Below are positions 32,030 to 43,764 of a stretch of DNA of 64,000 nucleotides, in pieces (positions within the stretch are counted from its first letter, which is position 1; each line of letters starts with the position of its first letter). Position numbers and translations under genes: made by a program. Source of the stretch: Hetaerina americana. Taxonomy: Eukaryota > Arthropoda > Insecta > Odonata > Calopterygidae. The stretch lies in NCBI GenBank assembly GCA_022747635.1, contig JAKTNV010000066.1:1579001-1643000 (forward strand), in the 5' to 3' direction. The notes under the pieces are model-generated. The model was not told the origin of the DNA. It saw only the letters and a list, made by a program, of their open reading frames with translations, and searched no databases.

Positions 32030-32875
32030 ATTATTATTATTAGGTAATCTACCGGTTAAGGTAGGTTCTTGGATGGACATAATTACTAATTAAATAAATT
32101 TGTGGCCCCTTGCAAAAACAAAACATCCTACTTTACATCAGGTCCCTCTTCATCACTGAGTAATTTCTTCCTCCCTTCATCCCGTCCAACATCCCTATTC
32201 TGTTCCTTCCCTTTCCCCGTTTGCCCAAAATTCTCCCCTCCATTACAGTCTTCAACATCCCACTGCCGCTCAATACCGCCTTCATCCACTTTTCCTGCCT
32301 CCATAGGATTGCTCCCAACAAACCCCTCTCTTCGCCCACCATACCAAGTACTTCCTCGTTTGTTTTCTTCTCTGTCCATTTCACCTTCTCCATTCTTCTC
32401 CACACCCACATTTCAAAAGCCTCCAATCTACGTCTATCCTCCTGCCTCAATGACCACGTTTCACCCACACACCCTGCCTTACACCCGTTCCTAACACTGC
32501 CCATCCGGACTCCCCGTTCCCCACCCGCACCTGATAGCAGTCTGAGACATGTACAGGTTGCGGATTAGCCTCCTTTCCCTCCAATCAATTCCTAATTTCT
32601 GCAATATACTCATTAGTTTTTCCCAATTCACTCTATCAAACGCTTTTTCGAAATCTACGAAATAGGCAAATACCTCCTGGTTGTGTTCTATATTCCTCTC
32701 GATTAATAATCTCATTACTGCAATGGCATCACGCGTACCTCTCCCCTTCCTAAACCCAAAATGATCATCCCCTAAGTAATCATTTGCCCTTCTCTCTATC
32801 CTTTTGTTTATGATCCTAAGAACAACTTTAGCTGAGTGGGATATCAAACTTATTGTCCTGTAGTCCTAACATGAT
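32030..32875 (-). mobile_element. LINE family A copy with polymerase N-terminal block and internal deletion
   Basis: On the minus strand, 32847-32491 encodes reverse transcriptase fingers and palm motifs (GDDHFGFRKGRGTRDAIAVM, FAYFVDFEKAFDRVNWEKLM). It is then joined directly to the ETWSLRQEDRRRLEAFEMWV block (32460-32400) and the family 3' end (CTACCGGTTAAGGTAGG near 32052). The segment between, which holds the FADD catalytic box, is deleted. This is the only copy here that preserves the AFDRVNW palm motif. Confidence 0.88.
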
Positions 32876-33390
32876 GTAGCCTTACATTGCATATCCTCCG
32901 AAATTGAATGAAAAATATGACTCCTGGCTTCGAAGGGTATGTCAGAAATAATTCCGCTTCCATTCAAAGCGAGGCGGCGGTTGCCGCATCGCGAGAGGCA
33001 TTATCGCATTTAGCGCCGGCGGCATCACGCTCCTTGGCCAACCGACGTCCGCCCCACCCCCCTTGTGTGTGCCTTCGTGTATGTGTGTGTGTGCGGTGGG
33101 AGGGAGGGAGGCGGGAATGAAGAATCAGCACCTGGATGGGGCGAATGGAAATGGAAAAATGTGGAGGGCACGAGCGTGCTTGCAGGATTGTGCAAGTCTG
33201 TGGCTCACCTTCCGTGACGCCGGCGTCACGTTTATTTTCGCCTTCACTGTTGCCATTCCCATGGACGCCCTCGCCTTCACGCGTGATAAATAATGGATGA
33301 CAGCCTCTCGTTTTATTTCGATATCTCGGATGGATTCGCATTCTCGCGATCACGTGGCTTCCGAATATGTTTGTGCGTACACAAATACAC
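32876..33390. other. No gene recognised
   Basis: Mixed-composition sequence with a short GT-rich run (33080-33100). No supported gene. Confidence 0.4.
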
Positions 33391-33402
33391 ACACACACAC
33401 AC

Positions 33403-33446
<44 letters not shown>
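33391..33446. repeat. (CA)n/(AT)n microsatellite
   Basis: ACACACACAC leads into an AT run that ends directly before a hammerhead core. Confidence 0.95.
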
Positions 33447-33448
<2 letters not shown>

Positions 33449-33588
33449 ATTTCTGAAGACGACAGCCGTGCTGTCGAAACGTCAAATAACAAATTGTAAG
33501 GGTCCTTTCTTTGTGTCTCTATATTCTAAAAATCTACATCTGTGTTTTTATATGTTTGTGCGTCGCCGAAGAGCGTTCCATTTCGAAG

Positions 33589-33590
<2 letters not shown>
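33447..33590 (+). mobile_element. Penelope-like terminus between two AT microsatellites
   Basis: A hammerhead core (33453-33479) is followed by AACAAATTGTAAGGGTCCTT and TGTGTCTCTATATTC, which parallel the downstream sequence of the other copies. AT arrays lie on both sides. Confidence 0.55.
33453..33479 (+). ncRNA. Hammerhead ribozyme core with consensus catalytic residues
   Basis: CTGAAGA (33453-33459), perfect 5-bp stem II GACAG/CTGTC (33461-33465, 33471-33475) with a CCGTG loop, and GAAA (33476-33479), followed by CGTC. Every invariant core position that can be checked is intact, making this the best-looking core in the window. Stems I and III cannot be defined with confidence. Confidence 0.6.

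Positions 33591-33591
<1 letters not shown>

Positions 33592-33644
<53 letters not shown>
33592..33644. repeat. (AT)n microsatellite
   Basis: About 50 bp of perfect AT repeat. Confidence 0.97.
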
Positions 33645-33645
<1 letters not shown>

Positions 33646-33660
33646 CCATAAACACAGTAA

Positions 33661-33810
33661 TCAACCCGAAGGTCGGTTTGGTAGGTGATGGTAGAGTTCA
33701 CCCAGTACTAAGCCCTATACAGCATATGATATTCACACATCAGGGTAGGGGGGCCAGTTCCTTTCGCTGTGCCGGTTATGGTTTCCCAGGAAGATCTGCA
33801 ACCCGAAAAA
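33661..33810 (+). repeat. SINE-2, copy 2
   Basis: This matches 9727-9870 (CAACCCGAAGGTCGGTTTGG, TTTCCCAGGAAGATCTGC) and also carries the CACCCAGTACTAAGCC segment shared with 60710-60725. Confidence 0.65.
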
Positions 33811-34040
33811 ATCACATCCCCTCGCAAACCTTTCCCCACCTTCTCTTTCCATCCAGCGTCCTCGTGCTGTCCTCTTGTCTTGAAACCTATTCCTCAGTTC
33901 ATTCTTTCTCCAGAGGAAGGTGGTCTTGCCACCGAAGTCGGAATATGTGTGTGTGTGTGTGTGTCATTTTTATGTGTTTCTTTGTATTTATGGTGACTAG
34001 CGCCATCTCGGTTCTTCGTTTAAATTGCGCATGTATTTAT
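33811..34040 (+). mobile_element. Penelope-like terminus
   Basis: A C-rich tract (33815-33900) precedes a hammerhead-like core (33911-33937), a GT run (33947-33963) and a TTTCTTTGTATTTATGG stretch. The order is the same as at 585-890. The copy directly abuts SINE-2. Confidence 0.5.
33911..33937 (+). ncRNA. Hammerhead-like ribozyme core
   Basis: CAGAGGA (33911-33917), perfect 5-bp stem II GGTGG/CCACC (33919-33923, 33929-33933) and GAAG. There are two core changes. Stem II is identical to the copy at 1026-1054. Confidence 0.4.
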
Positions 34041-34094
34041 AGATATATATAATTCAGGATTATTTATTGGAAGAGATATAAATTATGCAGGAGT

Positions 34095-34240
34095 AAGGTG
34101 GATTCAGAGCATCCTCCTTGGCAATGGGATGTTGAAGACTTCTGATGGAAGGTCGAAGGTGGTGGGGGCAAGGGAGGAAAGGGCAGGAATAGTATAAGGA
34201 CGGGATGAAAGGAGAAATTAGAATTCATGCAGAATTGAAG
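34095..34240 (+). mobile_element. LINE family A 3' fragment, degenerate
   Basis: GTGGATTCAGAG, GGGATGTTGAAGACTTCTGA and GGGAGGAAAGGGCAGGAATA follow the order of the family A C-terminal coding region. Confidence 0.55.
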
Positions 34241-35694
34241 TTGGGTTTAATTTCGAGTGAGGTGCCGGGTAGTGTGTTTTTTGGACGTAGCTATGAAATA
34301 TAACTGTTTACAGTCTGTGTCCATTAGCAAAACTAGCTGAAATGCATTGGTAATTACAATTGTTATTGTTACTAAATATTATACGCATTACTATTATCCT
34401 ATGACACCCGATCTCATTCGGTGGACTTCAAACGCAACTCTACAAGAATTCATTCGCGGGCCATCGAGTCACCCGAGTCAACTTCATTGTTTCAATACGT
34501 CTATGTAAATCATTATTGGCAAACATTAGGAATCCGAGCGCTAAGGATAGACCATTTTTTTAATGATATTACCCCTCATTCTGTGGTTCCTATGGATACC
34601 ATTTTCACCCCGGCCAACTTTCACCAGTACGCCGAACGGGAAAGTTTGGAGAGGATATTGGGAATGATTCTGTAGGGGTGGGTGCTTGAACAGTTAGGTT
34701 CCAGGGTCACGTGTATTGGTCATTGAATATTTTCCCGAGTGGGCACTGTGAGAGAGGGTCGAGCACCCGGCGGGAGACAAGGAGGGGTTCCCCCCCCCAT
34801 GGTCCATCATCCACTTGGAAGAGATGTCGAGTGGCAATCCCTCCTGATAAAAATGGTACAGAGTTCCCCCCCCCCATCATAGAAGCAATCATTCCCTCCC
34901 CTTTTACGCCACAGGATGCCGTGGTGGAGTCGGCGTTGCCTAGTCGCGCTAGCCACGCAAATAAATTGCTTCCGCCATTAAAATGATCAGCTGGAGTATC
35001 TAAAAGAAAATAATTGCTAAGCTAATCCGTATTATTGTGCCTCCAAGTTTTTTTACCACTATTAAGTTTTTTTACTGGGTTGTAATATTAATTGCATTGT
35101 ACAGTTTAAGATATGTTTTTCATTCTACATATCTTATAATGTCTATTTTCTCAGCTATGTCAACATCTCTTATGGAATTAATATTGTCCTGAATCGTATT
35201 GACAGATTGGACCACCAGGATAAAATAAGAGAATTTCACAGACGTCACGAGTCACGGAATCAATCACTCATATTTCCATAGCAATTTTCACAGTGCCTAC
35301 GAAATCGCCCATGTACCCTTCTGAAACCCTTTTACCTTTTGCCTCAAAAAGGATAATACATGATTTTTTATTCGAAAACCCGCATTATTCAATGCCGTAG
35401 ATTGATCGTACAAAACCTGCCACACGCCCTTATAAAATTGCAATTTAGTTAATGTAAATTAATAGTTTCGAATCCCACCATGAAATGAAAATAGGTCGTA
35501 GATCATAGCACAAAGAGAATCGTTCGTCCGAATTTTTATTTACGATGGCGGACGGAATTAAAGAACTCAAATTTGCACTAGAAATTCGAAGGCCAAGATC
35601 ATTGTGCTGACATCTCGCGGAAGTGGCACTGGTGATTTCAAAACTCGCCCACAGCTGGCAGCACAATGCCAGATCGCCACATTGCAGCGCGAAT
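34241..35694. other. No gene recognised
   Basis: There are no motifs. Two short C runs flank a degenerate repeat at 34780-34890 (CCCCCCCATGGTCCATCATC and CCCCCCCATCATAG). Confidence 0.4.
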
Positions 35695-35960
35695 ATACAT
35701 CTACAGAACACCCCGCAAGCCGCCGCAAGGGCGTGTGGCGGGGGGTGTTTGGTCACCACCCGTGAATAGGAACAAAACCACTTGGAAAGTCAACACACAC
35801 ATGCAAAGCTATACCCACCGTGGCGTATACATTTAGGCAAAAACCCTTTCATTCTACACGCATGTAAATACATAAGGGTATCATCTAACAAATAATTGCA
35901 CCTAAGGACTTGCAGTAAAATATATATCCAATAACGTGCAAGCTAGAATTTGAAAAGAAG
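35695..35960 (-). mobile_element. LINE family B 3' UTR
   Basis: The GC-rich hairpin (CCGCAAGCCGCCGCAAGGGC, 35713-35732), the CACCACCCGT end and the AC-rich UTR correspond to 27460-27720. No coding part is left. Confidence 0.75.
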
Positions 35961-36235
35961 CGAAATTCCACTACCACATGGACACGCAACATACTATGGT
36001 TTGCCCCCCCTAGGACGTAGGTAGGGAAGGTGGCCCAACGCTGCAGGTAGCCGTAGTCTTGAGCCTTTAGACTTGACCTGCTGGCAGCAGTAGAATTTAA
36101 CTAAAAATGTATTCATTTTTTCTTTTTAAAGGAATGTGGGCACGTTTTCCGACCGCGGTTGGGACGTGGTCTATCGCTCAAAAGTCTCGCCATGTCTATC
36201 GATTGTTCTCCGCGGGTGATTCGCGCCGACATGGC

Positions 36236-36330
36236 TCCCCAACCCCCCCCCCCCTCCCCCCCTCCCACCCTGATTTCCCCTCTCTCCCCCTTTTCCGCCA
36301 CCCCCAAAAGACCACCCACCCCTTTTGGCG
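36236..36330. repeat. Poly-C/G tract
   Basis: Runs of 13 and 7 Cs, with several further C runs, lie within 95 bp. The minus strand could form G-quadruplexes. Lines of proline codons in open frames here are compositional. Confidence 0.85.
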
Positions 36331-36689
36331 CCTCGGGTCTCCACTCCATTTCACGGAGGAATACCTTCTTTTTTTATTCAATTTTTTTCCGCAGACGGGA
36401 GATGGGTTGGGGGGGCAGGAGGATTAATGGCAGATGGGGAAGGGATATTCGATCCCTAGCGTGAGAGTGAAAATCCACTCCGTTCGGTAGCAAAAAAAAT
36501 GAAAATAAATGAGCGGAATGATAAATGATGACGTACGTTTCCCTCGTTGGCGCACTACGTGAATCAAAGCGAGTCCTCTCTCACGAATTGTGACTTTTCC
36601 TATTCTTCTTTTTTTTCTTATCCTTCTTCTTTCGCAAATCCGGTCCGGTTTCCATGTGTTTATGACTCCGGAGTACTTATACTTTTGAA

Positions 36690-37430
36690 AAAGGAAACGA
36701 TTAGCCTGAACCTTTTCCCCGGAGTCCCACAGGGAAGAGTAATAGGTCCCATAATTCTTCCTAATTTGAATCAATGATATAATTCCCGCTCATCTGTACA
36801 ACAGCGTGATCTACAGGGAGATAAACTCACCAATACTACAACAGACTAATCAGACATCGATTTAGACAAGACTTCTAATCGCTGCAAGGGATTGGGCTTA
36901 GAAAGATTAACCTTAAAGGAAACGTGAAGTTACGACATTTTTTGGAAAAAGAAATGGAAAATTCGACCCTGAATAAAAAAATAAACGAGGCCGAAATACA
37001 ATTTATGTAAAAAAACGAGGTATATACTTGGGCATCATCCTCCTAAAAACTTAAGATGGAGCGAGTATTTGATGAAGATTTGTGGAGCCGCCTTGAAGAG
37101 ACTTTGTTTCGTTAAGACGACACGTCGGCAAATGTAATTGGAAAGAACGGGAGAGGTGTTATTATTACTGGCGAGGCCGCTCTTGCATTGCATGTAATGA
37201 ACGGCAATATTTAATTTGGACTCATCGCGGGAATTGTTCATCAAGTGGATGGAAAAGTTGGAAAGAAAGACTGCTAATTTTGTAAAAATATATATCGGTC
37301 TGTGAAAGTCGCGACGAAAAAGCGAGCGTTATGCACCCAGTAGATGAATTAGTAAAAGGGTCTCAGCACAGATGAAGGAAGAATGGGGAACTTGGTCTAT
37401 TTCATTAGATAGGTACATAAAAAGACACGC
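36690..37430 (+). mobile_element. LINE family B-like (CR1/L2) reverse transcriptase relic
   Basis: Frames with many stops keep GVPQGRVIGPIILPNLN (the GxPQGSVLGP palm block, 36721-36770), a LGHHPPKNLRWSEYLMKICG block (37030-37085) and AALKRLCFVK. These are the palm and thumb landmarks of CR1/L2-group LINEs. Strong decay suggests an old copy. Confidence 0.7.
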
Positions 37431-37984
37431 GATTTAACTTAAGACGTCTAAGAAATCATGAAGGCCCCTCACTCTGTAAAGAGATTGTGCCAGTCAGCTG
37501 AAATAAGCGCCATAGACTGCTGTGCCAAATTGTTAAAGGTCTCTTTATCACCTCCAACGACTCGTGACCACAACTAATGTCAAGAAAAACAGCAAAGAAA
37601 CTATGCCCGATGAACCTAGATGAGAACCAATGACCTTGACCTCGCTTGTACTGCATTCATTTAGTGCATGCTTGTGACCTAATAACTCCCGCCGCGCGCT
37701 TCCTGGAAGTCGTAGATGAAGACATCATTAAGAAGAAATCGTGATGAGGGTTGGTCACTCGGTCGGGAGCATGCGGAAATCCGGGAAACCGGTTCATCGG
37801 ATTAATCGGGGAAATCGCGATAATCCGGAATTTTAGGAAAATTCGTGGTTGAAAAGTCAGAATTTTTTTTAAAATTAGGGAATTTGATGTTTGACTCGGA
37901 GATTCTTGCATGGCAATCGGAAATTCACATTCAGTGCGTTGATTTTGTCTTTGTTTGTTATGTGATTCCATCTTTGTTTATGGG

Positions 37985-38345
37985 GGGATCGGGATGGTGT
38001 AGTGGCTAAAGTACTTCCATCAAGAGGACTAGGGTTCAAATCTCGGAGAAAACAAATATTTTTCAGTGGTATCCCGATCCCTACTTGAGGTGCTTTGTGG
38101 AGAGCACTTTGAGTGAGTATGCCGTCTGTCTGATGGGACGTTAAATTGTTTGACCCCTTGGCACCTTTCGACAAGAGTAGGAATGCCGACGCCGGGTTTC
38201 TCTCCACCCTTCATCATTTCCCATCCATCCCTGATGGCACCAATGGCCTGAGCTGTCGGTCACCTCCCATAAAAACTAATGCCACTACTATCTTGGTTTG
38301 AGATCATGGCCTGGTCTATGCTTTCACACCGAATACGGTGATACG
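37985..38345 (+). repeat. tRNA-derived SINE, near full length (SINE-3)
   Basis: The tRNA-like head has an A box (TGGTGTAGTGGC, 37995-38006) and a B box (GGGTTCAAATCT, 38031-38042). The body contains TGATGGGACGTTAAATTGTT (38131-38150), which resembles the conserved central domain reported in broadly distributed metazoan SINEs. The tail side carries CATCCCTGATGGCACCAATG. A 3' fragment lies at 12870-12955. Confidence 0.75.
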
Positions 38346-38599
38346 TGGGTCGTTCGAAAACTTTTTAGTGAATCCAAAAGATTATTTCTTAGTATCAGAG
38401 AGAGTTTACTTTTAGTAAGCTTAATCTCTCACTAAACTGCAGCTTAAGTTTCAGCTACATGTTTACCCATCACGTGGTGACATATTCGTAGATGATTACA
38501 CCAATTAACTTTTTCTATTTAGAAAATAAAAGAATGAGCTTAGTGTGGTCAATAAATACCTCTAATTAAAAGGCTTTTACATCGAAATAGTTGGAAGCC

Positions 38600-39010
38600 G
38601 AGTTGGATGAAGTTCATGGCACATTCCAAAGAAACTGCTGTAGATACCGCAGCAGTGACTTTTAACGAAGACATCCGCTGATATGCATTGCAATGCAACA
38701 ATTGTTGCGGCATCCGTCGGAGTTTCTTTGGAATTTGTCAAAGGTGAAAAACAGCGTTAAAGTGTTTAAAGTTGACTTTAACCTCGTGGACTGTGGCGCA
38801 CGATTAAGAATGCCCGTGACGTTGGGTGTGTTGTACGGTATTTCGTCTCAACATCTTGTTCCTTTAAAGGCCCCACAATTTAAGAGGTTAAGAGAACGCC
38901 TCGCCTAAGGTTAGCTGGTTAAAGCAGTCGGCCGGACATCGAGGGATCCGGGTTCGAATCCCGGTGAGGGCAGAGGCACGCTCTGAAAGTGTTGCATTTC
39001 ATTGCATATA
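38600..39010 (+). repeat. SINE-1 copies (body plus new tRNA head)
   Basis: 38610-38690 and 38700-38800 carry the AAAGAAACTGC / GCGGCATCCGTCGGAGTTTC block in opposite orientations, a foldback. At 38910-38975 a tRNA-like head follows (AGCTGGTTAAAGC and GGGTTCGAATCCCGG) with the ACGCTCTGAAAGTGTTGCAT junction shared with 95-125. The two inverted bodies suggest nested or head-to-tail insertions. Confidence 0.6.
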
Positions 39011-39094
39011 TATGCTCCTGTGTTTTTGCGACTATATACTATTGGTTGAATGAATGCAAGCGTGGGCTTAGATCCACGATGATGATGAACATCG

Positions 39095-39460
39095 TTCGGG
39101 ACGTCAGGTGGAAGTGCTTTCCTCCGAAATGATCGACAAAATCCTCGATGTGATTTTGAGTGATCGACGAATCAAAGTTCGCGAAATAGCTTTGGCCAAA
39201 GGCACATCACGAGGTACCGTTTTCTTGATTTTGTGCGAGGAAAAATCTTGCTTGATTGGTGCCGCGTTTTTTCTGTACGGAGAATAACCGCAATTTGCGA
39301 GGCTGGACTTCGGAGACTCGTTTGGCGCGTCGCGATGACCGGAGCGTATCACTGGCACGTCAAACGATGAAGCGGTCATCGCATTTTTTAAAATGTACCT
39401 GATCCAAGTAACGTACACTCGGGAGCAACTTTGCAAATGAGGAAATGGAGAGAAAGAGAG
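39095..39460 (+). mobile_element. Mariner transposase N-terminal relic (mariner C)
   Basis: The translation EMIDKILDVILSDRRIKVRE followed by GTSRGTVFLILCEEK is the helix-turn-helix region typical of the irritans/SETMAR-like mariner group. The frame then breaks. The catalytic part of the same family lies at 40120-40640. The 700 bp between may be an insertion, but its borders are unclear. Confidence 0.65.
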
Positions 39461-40119
39461 AGCAGTGAATAAACATGGAGACATATTCATTTTCGATAGA
39501 GAATGTGTCGCTCAGTCATATCCACAAATTCGAGGTCAAAAACGGATACACGGATGTCGTCATGCTTGCGAAGCAATTAGTTTTCAGCGATTAACTGCCT
39601 TAATTAGTGCTTGCAGAAGATTGTGAAGAACTTTAAACAAGAATTGGTGTCATCTGATGAGTTCTCCAGTCAATTAAAAAATCATCTAGTTCAGCAAATC
39701 ATGTTTTCTTGCCTTTCTTTTTTAGATTATTTATTTTTTTTCGATGTGGTTGAATGTAGAGTACACTTGAGAGGGCATATGGTGTGGTTTTGTTCCAGAC
39801 GGATACTTTTCATTACGATCTTAAAATTTCGATCATTAATGAGTTGAGAAAACTTGAGAAAGAAATCATCTCAGAAAGCGTTTTACGAAGGTTATATCTT
39901 TCTTAGTGTTCACTCGTATGCTGCAAAAATAATTTCCTCAAGATTTGAAATCCATTTAAATCAAAACTGCGTAGTGCCTGAATCTGAATATCATTTCCAA
40001 CAGTTTTTCAGAGGGATTCCTTTTGTTGGAAGATCTAATAACTGCAGGCTAAGAAGATACACTTTAAGAAGGGAGCCACCATAGCGCACAGGGTGCGAAC
40101 CCTGGCAGGAGAGGGACCC

Positions 40120-40640
40120 TAACCCCCTTTGAAACCGCCTTCACAAGGAATAAAATCAAGGAATATGCCGATGGAAAATCAAAGTCATGATGCTCCTGGT
40201 TGTCTTTTATGTCGAAGTTGTGTGGTTCATCATGAATTTCATCCTGAAGGACAAACAGTAAATGCTGAGTTCTACGTTACAGTTGTCAAAGGCGATGGAA
40301 TGGATCCTTCACCATGACAATGCACCTGCACATTCAGCATAGATTGTTCGCCAGTTTCTGGATAAAAAATTCAGTCGCCTTGATCCTTGATCATTCTCCT
40401 TATTCGCCAAATCTCGCCCCCCCCCCTGCGAATTTTTCCCATTCCCAAAATAGAAAATTGTGATGAGGGGACAGCCAAGGGTGCTTTAAACCGTGGAATG
40501 GAAGAAGATGGAATAAGTGCATAGCAACGAATGGAGGGGACAAAATCGATGTTGACTAAATTTTGTAAATTAAAGTTTCGATGGCCTCCGCTCGCCTATT
40601 TATTGGACAGACTCCCTATATTATATAGTAGTACTAAATA
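40120..40640 (+). mobile_element. Mariner transposase catalytic-domain relic (mariner C)
   Basis: The frame reads SCVVHHEFHPEGQTVNAEFY, followed by TMTMHLHIQH (originally the HHDNAPAHTA type), YSPNLAP and a decayed end near TTTATTGGACAGACTCCCTA. A minus-strand piece of the same family is at 63245-63405. Confidence 0.75.
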
Positions 40641-41524
40641 ATACCCCCTGCAAGAAAGTCCTGAGATAATTCCGTAATTTCGATTGATTAAATGTTTTCC
40701 AGATATGTGAATTTGCCCGTGAATTTAATGAAAGATGTGAGTCTCTCTTGAGAAAGTAGGGCGTAAAATGGAGAATTTAAGTGAATCATACGATTACTCA
40801 TACATGTGTTGAAGAGTTAAAGAGGATAAGGGATAAGAACTCGTGTGTGGCACTCCATTGGTTGGAAAGCAAATTGTTTTCCTTTAATTCCTAATTTGCA
40901 ATTTGCGTTCCCCTAAACATTTTAGTTTTCTTATATTTAAAAATTCCCTTCATCTTGGAATCCAGATGGGGGTCCAGATGATTTGGGATCATGTCCGCCG
41001 CACCACTTATTAGCCCTAAGGTTCTTTAGTACCCTGATTATGCTAAAGGGTAACCCAACTGAGGGGTAATCGAAGTTTGGTCAAGGGTCGAGGAACCCTC
41101 TTAGGTCCATGCCTATGCAGACAGACTAAATAATTAAGTTTAAGTTCGCTTACTTCTCCAACTCCTAACTATATTTTTTCGTTTCCAATTGAAAACAAAA
41201 CACTGTTCGTCGCGCGCAATTCAATGCGCTTTCGATGAAATTTGAGCCAGACCCCAGCGGCGGCTAATCAATGGCGTTTCCAATCCATTGCAGTTTCCAT
41301 TACTTTTTTTAAGGGTTTTTAAATGAAACGCCATTCTTCTTGAAAGGCTTCTGGACTCGCGAGCGCAGGATTTAAAAAAAATAAAGGGTTCAATAAGGGG
41401 TTCAGCCATTCGTGTTCCGAGTACGTAGGGGAGGTAATGCAAAGGGAACCATTCGGAGTGGGATCATTAAAAGTCGGTAGTTTCGGCGTCTGATTGCAAT
41501 CGTGAAGGCTTTTCTCACCTTTTT

Positions 41525-41790
41525 AACAATTTAGCCTTCTTCACAATTCCTTGAGAATATATAGGATGTGTTCCGAAATGCATGCAGTTATTTTTTAAAA
41601 GTAATTTATTGAACACATTTGCACAAACACTTAAAATTCTTCAAAGTACACTCCTCGGGCCTCCACACATTTTTTCCGGCGACTTTGTCATGACCGGTGC
41701 GCGCCCTGGAAGGCGTCTTCGGGGACCTCTCGCCAGGTCTTTGTCACGGTCGATTGGATGTCTTCTATGGACGAAAAACGGGTTCCTTTC
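41525..41790 (-). mobile_element. Mariner transposase C-terminal fragment (mariner E)
   Basis: The minus-strand translation SIEDIQSTVTKTWREVPEDAFQ, shown here as SIEDIQSTVTK then TWREVPEDAFQ, ends with KKCVEARGVYFEEF. This is a recognisable mariner C-terminus. A CATTTCGGAACACATCC-type end follows. Confidence 0.7.
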
Positions 41791-42344
41791 AGGGCTACGT
41801 TAATCCGAGGGAACTAAAAGAAGTCTGCCGGGGGCGACGTCGAGACTCTACATGCTCTCCCTCCATCGAATTGTTCCGATGTTTCGATATCTGAAGGAGG
41901 CTATTAGCAGTAAAGGGCTCGGGAACGGTCTCTCTCCCTAATACCCACAAAACATTCCTCGCGGAGATGACTTGGGAGCCTTCGGCGTGAGGCCACGTCG
42001 ATGGCGAGTTGAGGTACGACCCCCGGCGAATGGTGCATCCGAAAGACTCGTAGCAATTCACGAAGCCCACAATAATATTTTAATGAATAGTGCACCCATC
42101 TTTGGTAGGTGTTTTGTTGATCACATGCAAAGTACTAAACAACGTCGTTGTTTTCTGAGGAAAGTACCCCTTTTAGCGCTCGTTAGTATTACCAGCGCTA
42201 ATCAGCATTGATCACAATCCACAGGCCCCATGCGACCAAGTAATGCCGTGGTTAATTATTTGAAATCTAATGCTGAAATGTGAAATTTTACTTCAAATTT
42301 TCTTTTATTTTGCATTAAAATAAATAAAATTATTATTTATAATC

Positions 42345-42400
42345 TACTTGCCCGGCACTCTAACCGAAGATCCCTGGTTCAAGACCCGGTCAAGGAAATA
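42345..42400 (+). repeat. tRNA-like SINE head remnant
   Basis: A T-arm-like CTGGTTCAAGACCCGG (42373-42388) follows a short A-box-poor stretch. It precedes a minus-strand LINE C copy. Confidence 0.4.
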
Positions 42401-42409
42401 CTTTTGCAC

Positions 42410-42860
42410 TTATGATCTGCTCGATCCCTTTTCCTTATATCCATTTCCATGTAAATGAGTGTTTGTGTGTGCGTCAGTATTTCAATCCAAGGGTTGGCTT
42501 ACTGCATCCCTCCATTCTACTCTCTTCCATGTCTATTTCCTCTATCCCTGACACCTTCACTGTTTTGTGTCCTTCTTCATTTGTCCTATGCACATGTCTC
42601 TTACTTTTCCTCATGGAATATTTCCTTCTATTATGTTTCTAACTAATCAATTGCGACTCAGTGTGTTTCCAATCCATCTATTTCTTCTTTGACTTATGAG
42701 ATTTCAATTTGGTCCTATCTTCTTCCTTAAACCTCCTCGTTCCTTATATTGTCAGTCCATTTAATCTTCATCATTCTCCTCCGGCACCATGTGTCTTCTT
42801 CTATTCTTCGCTGGTCCACTTTTCCTATGTTCCATGTCTCGGCCCATTATTGCTCATTTA
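42410..42860 (-). mobile_element. LINE family C (RTE-like) C-terminal relic
   Basis: The minus strand carries a frame-shifted RRRMMKIKWTDNIRNEEV, then RWIG-like and RNIIEG-like blocks and an EWR-like end. The same order occurs at 46385-46860. Confidence 0.65.
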
Positions 42861-43029
42861 CAACATGCAAGATTTTAATGATAGTTTGTTTTCTCCCTCA
42901 ATGATCGTCATTAATGGTATCTTTTATGAACACAGTTCATTAAACTCAAGATAGTTTGGACGTTGGCGTAAACTCAGTTCTTCTACGGGCGAAATTTCTT
43001 TCTCCGTATTGAATTTTCTCCTTCCTTAT

Positions 43030-43760
43030 CCGCATTACACGTGAACATTCCAGAAGCCTCAAATGTAATGCAATCAAACTGTCCATTGCTCCTTCCCGAG
43101 TGTTCCCAATTAAGCGCATCCTGGACATCTAGACGCGGAATCGGTGAGTTACTGAAGTCGATTCGAGCGTGGATTCTGTTTCAACGCGTCATTGATTCCT
43201 TTGGCCTGGAGTGTGCCGTGACCTCAACCGCCTTCTTAGGTTCTTCCACTCGCCGTGCCATGGCACATTGAAGATGTTTCCTGGCGCTGTTCCGCGTGAG
43301 TTAGGACCAATCCAAAGGGGGCAAAGTATCCGTTTGAAAATCAGCGATAACATTCATTCGAGCAGCAATGGGATCTTAATGGGGTCAGGTGCGTTGTCGC
43401 GAATGAAATGTGCACCTTTCATTCTGAGGAGGAGATCTTTTAAGGACTTCAATTAACCACAAAGACCCTCGTAAGATCGTCAGAACCTATTGAACTTCCT
43501 CTGAGGTTAATTGAAATCGTGTTTAATCGTACAGAACAAGACTTGTAAGGCTCATACCCGATCGACGTGATGGAACGTGCGAGCGATTAGATGTTTTCAA
43601 GTAATATCTAAAGGAAATACGTTCGGGAGAACCATAATCGGCATTTTGTTGGCTTTGTTGGCATTTAATTCGTGCTTTTTTATGCCGCCCTTTACGGCGA
43701 TGAATAACGTATGAATTCATCCAATGTTGTGGAACACGAATTTTACTGCAATTCGCAGAT
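43030..43760. other. No gene recognised
   Basis: No motif or repeat match was found. Confidence 0.35.
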
Positions 43761-43764
43761 TACG

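Noticed and set aside
33063..33499. CRISPR-like or coding meaning of GT/AT arrays
   Set aside because: They are simple dinucleotide microsatellites in a eukaryotic genome.
34421..34675. Further exon of the CAP-Gly gene
   Set aside because: The frame is AT-rich, lacks an acceptor in the right phase and has no similarity in style to the other exons.
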